Shown piece after piece: positions 34,122 to 41,257 of a stretch of 64,000 nt of DNA. Origin of the DNA: Insolitispirillum peregrinum. GTDB lineage: Bacteria > Pseudomonadota > Alphaproteobacteria > Rhodospirillales > Rhodospirillaceae. The notes under the pieces were generated by a model that was not told the origin of the DNA, did no database searches, and was given only the letters and a program-made list of their open reading frames with translations. The stretch lies in assembly GCF_042665255.1 (NCBI RefSeq), contig NZ_JBHTCD010000010.1; one strand, 5' to 3'. Positions within the stretch are counted from its first letter, which is position 1, and each line of letters starts with the position of its first letter. Position numbers and translations under genes: made by a program.

Positions 34122-35018
34122 ATGAGCCCGCTGCACTGCCTTGCCGCCATGACCGTTGCCCTGATCTGGGGGCTGAACTTCGTGGTCATCAAGGTCGGCC
34201 TGCATGATTTCCCTCCCCTGCTGTTTTCTGCCCTGCGCTTTCTGGTCGCCGCCGTGCCCGCGATTCTGTTCGTCGGACGCTGTGGCGTTTCATGGCGCCT
34301 GTTGCTGTTTATCGGCGTCGTGCTGGGAGTGGTGAAATTCAGCCTGCTGTTCCTTGGCATCCACCTCGGAATGGGGGCCGGGGTTGCATCGCTGGTGCTA
34401 CAAAGTCAGGTCTTTTTCACCATCATCCTCGCCGCCCTGATCTACCGCGAGAAAATCGGCCGGTGGGATGCCGCGGGCTTGCTGTGCGGAGCCAGCGGGC
34501 TGCTGGTGATCGGCAGCCAGAGCGGGAACACCTCTTTGCCCTTGCATGCGCTGCTGCTGGTTCTGGCAGCGGCTTTGGCGTGGGCTGTTTCCAACATGGC
34601 GATGCGCCGCTTGAAAGGCGTCCCTCCGTTCCGCTTCATGGTGTGGGTCAGCGCGATCCCGGTGGTCCCCTTGCTGATCCTCTCTGCCCTGTTCGAAGGC
34701 CCGGCAGCGCAGCAGGCCCTGACGCACCTCAACTGGTCCGGCATTGGGGCCCTGGCCTATGTCGGCTTGCTGTCGACCCTGTTCGGCTATGCCGTATGGG
34801 GCAAGTTGCTCAGCCTGTATCCGGCGGCAACGGTAACTCCCTTTGCCTTGCTGGTACCGGTCTTCGGCTTGCTGGGGGGCTGGGCTTTTCTGGGGGAAAC
34901 GCTGAGTGTTCCGATTGCTGCCGGGCTGGCTCTGGTGCTGTTCGGCCTCAGTCTGGGGGTCATCCGCTGGACTGTGGGGTGGCTACAGGCCAGACGCGAC
35001 ACACCAGCCTCGCTATAA
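34122..35018 (+). CDS. EamA/DMT superfamily transporter
   Basis: A 298-residue inner-membrane protein with about ten hydrophobic segments and two EamA repeats (first starting CLAAMTVALIWGLNFVVIKVGL, second from about residue 145, LLLVLAAALAWAVSNMAM). Members export amino acids, purines or metabolites; EamD-like exporters of cysteine or O-acetylserine share the first motif. The substrate cannot be told from sequence. A hairpin follows the stop codon. Confidence 0.9.
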   Translation: MSPLHCLAAMTVALIWGLNFVVIKVGLHDFPPLLFSALRFLVAAVPAILFVGRCGVSWRLLLFIGVVLGVVKFSLLFLGIHLGMGAGVASLVLQSQVFFTIILAALIYREKIGRWDAAGLLCGASGLLVIGSQSGNTSLPLHALLLVLAAALAWAVSNMAMRRLKGVPPFRFMVWVSAIPVVPLLILSALFEGPAAQQALTHLNWSGIGALAYVGLLSTLFGYAVWGKLLSLYPAATVTPFALLVPVFGLLGGWAFLGETLSVPIAAGLALVLFGLSLGVIRWTVGWLQARRDTPASL

Positions 35019-35019
35019 A

Positions 35020-35062
35020 AACAGGCGCTGCCCTTCTGCAAGAGCAACGCCCGTTTTCCCGT
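35020..35062. terminator. Hairpin between convergent EamA and XRE genes
   Basis: AACAGGCGCTGC pairs imperfectly with GCAACGCCCGTT (about 20 bases apart), then TTTTCC on the plus side and TTTTTATAG-like sequence on the minus side. Likely bidirectional. Confidence 0.55.
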
Positions 35063-35110
35063 AACAGTGAGGACGAAAGTAATGCAGCTTTCGCTCACTG
35101 CCCTGTGTTC

Positions 35111-35515
35111 TTATTGCTCGTCATTCGCCAGCGCCCGCGCCAGTTGGCTCAGGGCCTCCTGATGACGTTCGTTGTGAATCTGGGCAAAGTTGCGCGCCAG
35201 TTCCAGGCACATGCGCTGACGAGGGTTCATGTCCTGCACGCCCGCATCGTTCAGCCCTTCATAGAAATAGCTGACCGGCACGTTCAGAACCTGCGCAATC
35301 TCATACAAGCGACCGGCAGAAATGCGATTGATCCCACGTTCGTATTTATGGGCCTGTTGATAGGTCACGCCAATCATGTCTGCCATCTGCTGCTGGGACA
35401 GGCCCAGCATGATCCGGCGTTCACGAATACGCGTTCCGACATGACGATCGGTGTCTGTTGCCCTGTTGGTCGTCTTTTCCGACTTTGCTGACAACGTATC
35501 GGCAGCCATTAACAT
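35111..35515 (-). CDS. XRE-family transcriptional regulator
   Basis: A 134-residue helix-turn-helix protein. The HTH spans about residues 25-80 (GTRIRERRIMLGLSQQQMADMIGVTYQQAHKYERGINRISAGRLYEIAQVLNVPVSYFYEG), the SinR/phage-repressor layout. A helical tail (RQRMCLELARNFAQIHNERHQEALSQLARAL) may mediate dimerisation. The ATG at 35515 is chosen because AAAGGA lies 6 bp upstream. Proteins of this shape are common in Rhodospirillales with no known role. The upstream region is long and AT-rich with nested palindromes that could be operators. Confidence 0.88.
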   Translation of the reverse strand: MLMAADTLSAKSEKTTNRATDTDRHVGTRIRERRIMLGLSQQQMADMIGVTYQQAHKYERGINRISAGRLYEIAQVLNVPVSYFYEGLNDAGVQDMNPRQRMCLELARNFAQIHNERHQEALSQLARALANDEQ

Positions 35516-36038
35516 GGATGATCCTTTCCAAGATCGAATAGGTCCATTCACAAGAGCATCCGGCAGTTCTTCAGGACTGCTCGGACAAGATCCATTGACT
35601 CTTCTGGTTTGCTGGATGAGAGCCATTTGGATAGGGGTGCACTCACCGTAATGGGATACGACTTTCCAGTGCGCCCTGCAAGTCATCCACAAGGATGATA
35701 GAGGCACAAGAAAGATCATCGCCGCGCGGGCATTCAGCCCTTGATGTATTCTCTGTTATTATACGGACAAGATAATAAAATCCGTTCGTATCATTTTATA
35801 TAAATTTATCACTGTTCTACGGATTAATACTAATTGTGTCCGTTTCGAATAGAAATATATAGTCGAAAAATTTGTGCAATTCATTTTTATTCAAAATAAA
35901 TACACGATACTGTCAAAATGTAATCATACAAACATAAAGAAGAAAAGGCCACTGCCCCGGCATATAGCAGGACAATGGCCCGGACTTACCTGACGGATAG
36001 TATCCCGCCACCTTGTAAGGTCGAACAGTTGAAGCCGA
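35516..36038 (-). other. AT-rich regulatory region upstream of the XRE gene
   Basis: 523 bp with no credible gene. 35740-35935 is strongly AT-rich against a GC-rich background. Minus-strand promoter TTGACA (35916-35911), 17 bp, TGAATA (35893-35888), giving a leader of about 365 nt before the XRE ATG. Downstream are nested inverted repeats: ACGGACA, AATCCGT, ACGGATT, TGTCCGT in this order on the minus strand (35843 down to 35763). Nearer the gene a stem TCCG-GCAGT/ACTGC-CGGA (about 35590-35560) may affect translation. A 42-codon frame starting ATGAATTGCACA (near 35884) is compositionally poor. Confidence 0.5.
35947..35980 (-). terminator. Terminator after phaR
   Basis: Minus strand: GGCCATTG (35980-35973) pairs with CAGTGGCC (35954-35947), followed by TTTTCTTCTTT. 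Confidence 0.75.
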
Positions 36039-36641
36039 TCAGCTCTTTTTGGTGATCAGTGAATTCAACTGGGTCTGCATATCGTTCAATTTATTCTTTA
36101 ATTCCCGGATGGTCGGGTCTTCGCTACCGTCACCTGCTGCCGCAGCCCCCTCTGCCGGGCGCCCTGCCCCCTTGGCACCGGCCTCCCCATAAAAGGGGGT
36201 GAACATCTTCATCGCATTCTCGAACAGCGCGACGTTCTGTTTGTTCATTTCCTCGAAATTCTGCAATGGAAAAATGCCTTCAAAGGCATTGTGCAGCAGC
36301 GACCGCATCTGTTCTTCATTGCGGGCAAAGGACTGCATGCTGTGTTCCAGATAGCGCGGAACCAGCCCGCCCAGACTGTCGCCATAGAACGAAATCAGCT
36401 GGCGCAGGAACCCGATCGGCAACAGGTTCTGCCCCTTGCTTTCTTCTTCGACGATGATCTGGGTCAGCACGGAGCGGGTGATGTCATCGCCGCTCTTGGC
36501 GTCATACACCACAAAATCCGTCCCGTCCTTCACCATCTGGCACAGGTGATCAAGCGTCACGTAACTGGAGGTTGCTGTATTGTACAGACGGCGGTTGGCA
36601 TATTTCTTAATGGTGATCGGGCCGTCTTTTGTCTCAGCCAT
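36039..36641 (-). CDS. phaR: Polyhydroxyalkanoate synthesis repressor PhaR
   Basis: A 200-residue DNA- and PHB-binding repressor controlling phasin and PHB genes. The N-terminal domain ITIKKYANRRLYNTATSSYVTLDHL is diagnostic, and the acidic/Gln-rich helical part (NEEQMRSLLHNAFEG ... FENAMKMF) follows. The C-terminal helix NKLNDMQTQLNSL is likely coiled coil. ATG 36641 (MAETKDG) matches the family start. Divergent from the phaC locus across 450 bp. Confidence 0.95.
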   Translation of the reverse strand: MAETKDGPITIKKYANRRLYNTATSSYVTLDHLCQMVKDGTDFVVYDAKSGDDITRSVLTQIIVEEESKGQNLLPIGFLRQLISFYGDSLGGLVPRYLEHSMQSFARNEEQMRSLLHNAFEGIFPLQNFEEMNKQNVALFENAMKMFTPFYGEAGAKGAGRPAEGAAAAGDGSEDPTIRELKNKLNDMQTQLNSLITKKS

Positions 36642-37091
36642 TGATCCGTTTCCCCGCGAGAGCACGACCGCCAGAAAACCGAGGGGCTCTGCGCGAGCGT
36701 GCGTTAAAAACAAGGCTCCGCTTTTTCTGCATCCTGTTGCCATCCTGACCCGGTACAGCAAGGCGAAACCGCCGGACAGCCGCTACCGGATCAGCTGTGT
36801 CCCAGCCCTGTCCGGCACCCTGTCATGGCACTGTCTGGCAGGGTACATCAAAAAATCGCGGGGGGATACCGCCTTGCAGCATCGCTATGCTGCGGTATAA
36901 CAGCATTCATGTTGCGCAATATTTTGTGCACTGCACTACAATGACAAATCATGATGCCCTGCACTCTTGCAACGAACAAGAACAGGACGGCCCCACCCCC
37001 TTCAGGCAGACCCTGAACATTGCCTGTTGCTTTGATGCCGCCCCACCCTTGCCATTGCGTCTCCCCAAATCCCGGTGGTATCGTTGACCGC
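36642..37091. promoter_or_regulatory. Divergent phaR / pha locus control region
   Basis: 450 bp without a gene. A perfect inverted repeat GCAGCAT-CGCT-ATGCTGC lies at 36876-36893, and the palindrome TTGCGCAA at 36912-36919 is followed by GTGCACTGCAC. A plus-strand promoter could be TTGCGC (36912-36917), 19 bp, TACAAT (36937-36942). PhaR in other alphaproteobacteria binds TGC/GCA-rich repeats near phasin and phaR promoters, so these are candidate operators. Confidence 0.4.
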
Positions 37092-37544
37092 ATGAGCAAC
37101 ACACCTGACCTTGAAACCCTCGCCCGTCGCTATCTTGACCTCTGGCAGGACCAGATGGCCCGCATGGCGCGCGACCCGGCCACCGCCGAGACCATCGAGC
37201 GCACCTTTGCCCTGATGACTAAAAGCGCCGAAGCCTTTGCCGCCGCCAAGGTGAACGACGAGCCGCCCGCCACCGCTGACCGGGGAGACGCTGCCCGTGC
37301 AGGCCAGCCATCAGCACACACAGAGCACTCCCCTCCCACGGGTCCGGCTGGGGCCGCGCCCGCTGCCCCTGTATCTGGGACTGGCGGGGACGACCTTTCT
37401 CGGCTCGCTGGCCGCATCGCACGCCTTGAAGAGCGAGTGGCCGAGCTGGAACAGCAGCTCGCCGGATGCACCGCCGCTGCCGCCCCAGCTCCAGCGCCTA
37501 AGCGCCGATCTCGACGCCCTGCTGGCGGGAGCCCCGCTGCCTGA
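37092..37544 (+). CDS. Small phasin- or PhaM-like PHB-associated protein
   Basis: A 150-residue protein directly before phaC. N-terminal helix ETLARRYLDLWQDQMARMAR resembles phasin/PhaE-type helices, the middle (residues 60-105) is Ala/Pro/Thr-rich, a coiled coil follows (RLEERVAELEQQLA) and the tail is basic (PKRRSRRPAG), which would suit nucleoid binding as in PhaM. Assignment comes from position and shape, not a known signature. Its last 248 bp overlap the annotated phaC start in another frame. Confidence 0.6.
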   Translation: MSNTPDLETLARRYLDLWQDQMARMARDPATAETIERTFALMTKSAEAFAAAKVNDEPPATADRGDAARAGQPSAHTEHSPPTGPAGAAPAAPVSGTGGDDLSRLAGRIARLEERVAELEQQLAGCTAAAAPAPAPKRRSRRPAGGSPAA

Positions 37545-38598
37545 TCTGGCCGACGCAGTTGCCCTCGAGGCCTGTCGCCGCTTTGGTGATTTCCTCGAGG
37601 GTGTCCAGCGCTATCGCCATCACCCCTATCGCCGCCGCCTGCACGACCCGCCCGCCATCTGGCAGCATGGAGGTGTCTGTCTGCGCGACTATACGCTGGC
37701 GCGATTCAGAACCGACCCGGCGGCAATTCCGCTGGTGGCGGTTCCGTCGCTGATCAATCGTGGCTACATTCTCGACCTGAACGGTCGTCGCAGCCTGATG
37801 CGCCATCTGGCCCGCCACGGCCTGCACCCCCTGCTGCTCGACTGGGGCGATCCAGGCCCGGAAGAACAGTCGCTCGACCTCAGCGGCTACATCACTGATC
37901 GCCTGATTCCGGCGCTGGAGGCTGCCTGCGAGCGCGCCGGGCGGCCGGTGGTGGTTTTGGGCTATTGCATGGGCGGCCTGTTGTCGCTGGCGGCCTGCCT
38001 GCGCCGCCCCGATCTGGTGGCGGGCTTTGTGGCGCTGGCCACCCCGTGGGATTTCTCCGCCCATGACGGGCCGGGCATGGCGGTGTTCCGCGAGGCCATT
38101 CCGTGGATTCTGTCGTCGGTCGATACCATGGGCGCGTTGCCGGTCGATATCCTGCAGGTGATGTTTTCGGGTCTGGAGCCCGGCAGCATCACCCGCAAGT
38201 TCCAGAGCTTTGCCCACATGGCCCCCGACTCGCCCAAGACCACCCTGTTCGTCGGCATGGAAGACTGGGTGAATGACGGCGTGCCACTGGTGCGGGCCGT
38301 CGCCCGTGAATGTCTGGGCGACTGGTACTGCGAGAACACCACCGGTCGGGGGTGCTGGCAAGTGGGGGGGCTGCCGGTCAGACCGGAAGAGCTGGCCATC
38401 CCGTCGCTGTTCCTGATCCCCGAGCGGGACCGCATCGTCCCCCCGGAGTCTGCGCGGGCACTGGCGGCAAAGGTTTCCGGCGCAACAATCTTGCACGTAT
38501 CGTTAGGACACATAGGAATGATCACCGGCTCAGGGGCGGGCAGGCAGGTCTACAGTCCTATGACGCGCTGGTTAAAACGCAATTTCGCGTCGCAATAA
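37297..38598 (+). CDS. phaC: Polyhydroxyalkanoate synthase (alpha/beta-hydrolase fold, class III-like)
   Basis: A 433-residue PHA synthase polymerising 3-hydroxybutyryl-CoA. Lipase-like box GYCMGG with the catalytic cysteine near residue 227, the Asp in MEDWVNDGVPL and the His in SLGHIGMITG complete the triad. The length and spacing fit class III PhaC or the short alphaproteobacterial type rather than class I (about 590 aa). The frame begins at a GTG at 37297, inside the upstream gene; the stretch from LGPRPLPLYLGLA looks like real protein, so the long overlap may be genuine. A later start cannot be excluded. Confidence 0.85.
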   Translation: MQASHQHTQSTPLPRVRLGPRPLPLYLGLAGTTFLGSLAASHALKSEWPSWNSSSPDAPPLPPQLQRLSADLDALLAGAPLPDLADAVALEACRRFGDFLEGVQRYRHHPYRRRLHDPPAIWQHGGVCLRDYTLARFRTDPAAIPLVAVPSLINRGYILDLNGRRSLMRHLARHGLHPLLLDWGDPGPEEQSLDLSGYITDRLIPALEAACERAGRPVVVLGYCMGGLLSLAACLRRPDLVAGFVALATPWDFSAHDGPGMAVFREAIPWILSSVDTMGALPVDILQVMFSGLEPGSITRKFQSFAHMAPDSPKTTLFVGMEDWVNDGVPLVRAVARECLGDWYCENTTGRGCWQVGGLPVRPEELAIPSLFLIPERDRIVPPESARALAAKVSGATILHVSLGHIGMITGSGAGRQVYSPMTRWLKRNFASQ

Positions 38599-38698
38599 TG
38601 GTTGGACTTCTTGCCAAAGGCCCGTTTAAGGTTTCCTTGCTTCCGCGACCGGGCGGGCCGGGCGTGGTTCACAAGCCTCCAGGGAGGAACACTCTACT

Positions 38699-39874
38699 AT
38701 GACTGATATTGTTGTCGTCAGCGCCGCTCGTACTGCCATCGGGAACTTCAGCGGAAGCCTGTCGGGCTTTGCCGCCTCTGATCTTGGCGCCATTGTCATC
38801 AAGGAAGTGTTGAACCGTGCGGGTGTCGACGGCAAGGACGTTTCCGAAGTGGTGCTGGGTCAGGTCCTGACCGGTGGCACCGGCCAGAACCCGGCACGTC
38901 AGGCGGTGATCAAGGCCGGTCTGCCGGACACCGTTCCTGCTTACCTGCTGAACATGGTGTGTGGCTCGGGTCTGCGCACCGTTGCCCAGGGCGCGATGGC
39001 GATTGCCTCGGGCATGGCCGACATCGTGATTGCCGGTGGTCAGGAAAGCATGACCAACGCCCCGCATTGCAGCTATCTGCGCAGCGGCGTCAAGATGGGG
39101 TCGACCGAACTGGTTGATACCATGATCAAGGACGGCCTGTGGTGCGCCTTTAACGGCTATCACATGGGGACCACCGCCGAGAACATCGCCCGCAAGTGGG
39201 AGTTCACCCGCGAAGCGCAGGACGAGTTCGCCGCCCTGTCGCAGCAAAAGGCCGAAGCCGCCATTGCCGCCGGCAAGTTCAAGGACGAAATCATTCCGGT
39301 CACCATCAAGGTGAAGAAGGAAGACAAGCTGTTTGACACCGACGAGTTCCCGCGCGCCGGTGTGACCGCCGAAGCCCTCGGCAAACTGCGTCCGGCCTTT
39401 GCCAAGGACGGTACCGTGACTGCCGGGAACGCCTCGGGCATCAACGACGGCGCCTCGGCCGTGCTGCTGATGAGCGCCGCCGAAGCCGCCCGTCGCGGCC
39501 TGACCCCGCTGGCCCGCATCAAGGCCTTTGCCTCGGCTGGCGTTGATCCGGCCTTCATGGGCACCGGCCCGATCCCGGCGTCGCAAAAGGCGCTGGCCAA
39601 GGCTGGCTGGACCGTCAACGACCTCGACCTGATCGAAGCCAACGAAGCCTTTGCCGCCCAGGCGCTGAGCGTCAACGCCGAAATGGGCTGGGACACCAGC
39701 AAGGTCAACGTCAACGGCGGCGCCATCGCCCTCGGCCACCCGATCGGGGCCTCGGGCAACCGCATCTTCGTCAGCCTGCTGCACGAAATGCAGAAGCGCG
39801 ATGCCAAAAAGGGTCTCGCCACCCTGTGCATCGGCGGCGGCATGGGCGTTGCCCTCTGCGTCGAGCGCGATTAA
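38699..39874 (+). CDS. phaA: Acetyl-CoA acetyltransferase (beta-ketothiolase)
   Basis: A 391-residue thiolase condensing two acetyl-CoA to acetoacetyl-CoA. Active-site Cys in NMVCGSGLRT (near residue 88), His in ALGHPIGASG and Cys in LCIGGGMGVAL. GGGAGGAAC precedes the ATG. Its neighbours phaC and phaB make PHB synthesis the obvious pathway. Confidence 0.96.
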   Translation: MTDIVVVSAARTAIGNFSGSLSGFAASDLGAIVIKEVLNRAGVDGKDVSEVVLGQVLTGGTGQNPARQAVIKAGLPDTVPAYLLNMVCGSGLRTVAQGAMAIASGMADIVIAGGQESMTNAPHCSYLRSGVKMGSTELVDTMIKDGLWCAFNGYHMGTTAENIARKWEFTREAQDEFAALSQQKAEAAIAAGKFKDEIIPVTIKVKKEDKLFDTDEFPRAGVTAEALGKLRPAFAKDGTVTAGNASGINDGASAVLLMSAAEAARRGLTPLARIKAFASAGVDPAFMGTGPIPASQKALAKAGWTVNDLDLIEANEAFAAQALSVNAEMGWDTSKVNVNGGAIALGHPIGASGNRIFVSLLHEMQKRDAKKGLATLCIGGGMGVALCVERD

Positions 39875-40303
39875 CACGATTAATCCCGCCTGACCGCCTG
39901 AACGAGCGTCAGTTACCCGCGCCAGCCCCGCAAGGCTGGCGCGGTTTTTTATTGCGCAGTGCAGCATGTTTTTCTTGCCGACAACCATAAAGTGAACTGT
40001 AGCCTTGGTGTCATTCGTTCTTTACTTGCCTTTGGGGAAGGGTTCGTCCGACAATGAAAACGGTTTCCGAATGGGGGGAAACACGACCCTAAGGGGAATT
40101 CCGCGACAGAAGTCTGCTGTTTACAGCCTGTTTCCGCTTTTGGTGCCCCGCAAGGAGCGCCAAGGTTTTTATTGCTTATTGTAATTTTGTTGCAAACTTT
40201 CCCTGTTTTCATTTGCAAAAATTGCGCTACACTGCCTTCAAGCTGATTTGCAGCTTTGCGGACAGATTCTTTCACTACGTAAAAATCTGAGGGGAGTTCC
40301 AGA
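39875..40303 (+). other. Gap between phaA and phaB with two terminators and a possible small RNA
   Basis: 429 bp. The phaA terminator is at 39917-39950. A second terminator-like hairpin, TTGGTGC/GCGCCAA followed by GGTTTTTATTG, is at 40140-40170. Between them a weak promoter TTGCCG (39978), 17 bp, TGTAGC could start a transcript of about 165 nt ending at the second hairpin. Upstream of phaB, -35/-10-like TTTTCA, 16 bp, TACACT (about 40207-40234) overlaps TGC-rich repeats (GCAAAAATTGC) that may bind PhaR. Confidence 0.35.
39917..39950 (+). terminator. phaA terminator
   Basis: CCGCGCCAGCC pairs with GGCTGGCGCGG (11 bp), followed by six T. Confidence 0.9.
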
Positions 40304-41032
40304 ATGTCCAACGGTCGCGTCGCAGTTGTTACCGGCGGTACCCGTGGTATTGGTCGCGCCATTTCCGAAGGTCTGAAGGCCGCCGGATACAAGGTTGCAG
40401 CCAACTACGGCGGTAATGACGAAGCCGCCAAGAAGTTCACCGAAGAAACCGGCATCCCGGCCTACAAGTTTGACGTGGCGTCCTACGAAGACGTCGAACG
40501 CGGCTGTGCCCAGATCACCGCTGAACTCGGCCCGATCGAAATCGTGGTCAACAATGCCGGTATCACCCGGGACACCACCCTGCACCGCATGTCGTTTGAC
40601 AAGTGGGACGCAGTGATCCAGACCAACCTCAGCTCGTGCTTCAACCTGTGCCGCTGCGTGATCGACAGCATGCGCGACCGTGGTTTTGGCCGTATCGTCA
40701 ACATCGGCTCGATCAACGGTCAGGCCGGCCAGTACGGTCAGGTGAACTACGCCGCTGCCAAGTCCGGCATCCACGGCTTCACCAAGGCCCTGGCGCAGGA
40801 AGGCGCTGCCAAGAACATCACCGTCAACGCCATCGCTCCGGGCTATGTCGATACCGACATGGTGCGCGCCGTGCCGCACCATGTGCTGGAAAAGATCATC
40901 GCCAAGATCCCGATGGGTCGTCTGGGCCGGGCCGAAGACATCGCCCGTGGCGTGCTGTTCCTGGTCGCTGACGACGCCGATTTCATCACCGGTGCCACCC
41001 TGTCGATCAACGGCGGCCAACATATGTACTAG
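40304..41032 (+). CDS. phaB: Acetoacetyl-CoA reductase (NADPH-dependent)
   Basis: A 242-residue SDR reducing acetoacetyl-CoA to (R)-3-hydroxybutyryl-CoA for PHB. TGGTRGIGRA near residue 11, NNAGITRDTTLHRM (diagnostic for PhaB/FabG-like), catalytic Ser in NIGSINGQAGQ, YAAAK, and C-terminal FITGATLSINGGQHMY, the PhaB ending. GAGGGGAG lies upstream. The TAG stop (41030-41032) overlaps the TAGAGC start of a repeat. Confidence 0.96.
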   Translation: MSNGRVAVVTGGTRGIGRAISEGLKAAGYKVAANYGGNDEAAKKFTEETGIPAYKFDVASYEDVERGCAQITAELGPIEIVVNNAGITRDTTLHRMSFDKWDAVIQTNLSSCFNLCRCVIDSMRDRGFGRIVNIGSINGQAGQYGQVNYAAAKSGIHGFTKALAQEGAAKNITVNAIAPGYVDTDMVRAVPHHVLEKIIAKIPMGRLGRAEDIARGVLFLVADDADFITGATLSINGGQHMY

Positions 41033-41182
41033 AGCAAATCCCGAGCAGATGGGATCATCTGCGACGACGTATTTGCTGAAAACACAAGATGTTAGAGCGT
41101 TTGAAGTGATCCAAAGAGAACGGAAAACGCTCTAAACGCAAATCCCGAGCAGATGGGATCATCTGCGACAACGCATTTGCGT
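41031..41182 (+). repeat. Tandem type D repeat with an inserted TTAGAGC palindrome
   Basis: Two copies of a segment starting GCAAATCCCGAGCAGATGGG and ending ATTTGC flank a 46-bp palindrome (41092-41137) beginning TTAGAGCGTTT and ending AAACGCTCTAA. Each D copy also folds, since GCAAAT pairs with ATTTGC and CAGATGG with CATCTG. The AGAGC/GCTCT ends match the A and B elements. Confidence 0.8.
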
Positions 41183-41217
41183 GACGAACAACCGTCCTGT
41201 AGACGCTGCCCCGTCTG

Positions 41218-41257
41218 CCCCCCGCCCGCAACCGCCGGGCGGGGGTTTTATTTTTGT
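41218..41257 (+). terminator. Terminator after the phaB region
   Basis: CCCCGCCCG pairs with CGGGCGGGG, then TTTTATTTTTG on the plus strand. It touches the stop of leuA, which is transcribed toward it; the T-run is only on the plus side. Confidence 0.8.

Noticed and set aside
39949..40404. 151-codon minus-strand frame between phaA and phaB
   Set aside because: It covers a terminator and promoter region and runs antisense into phaB; composition and lack of start signals speak against it.
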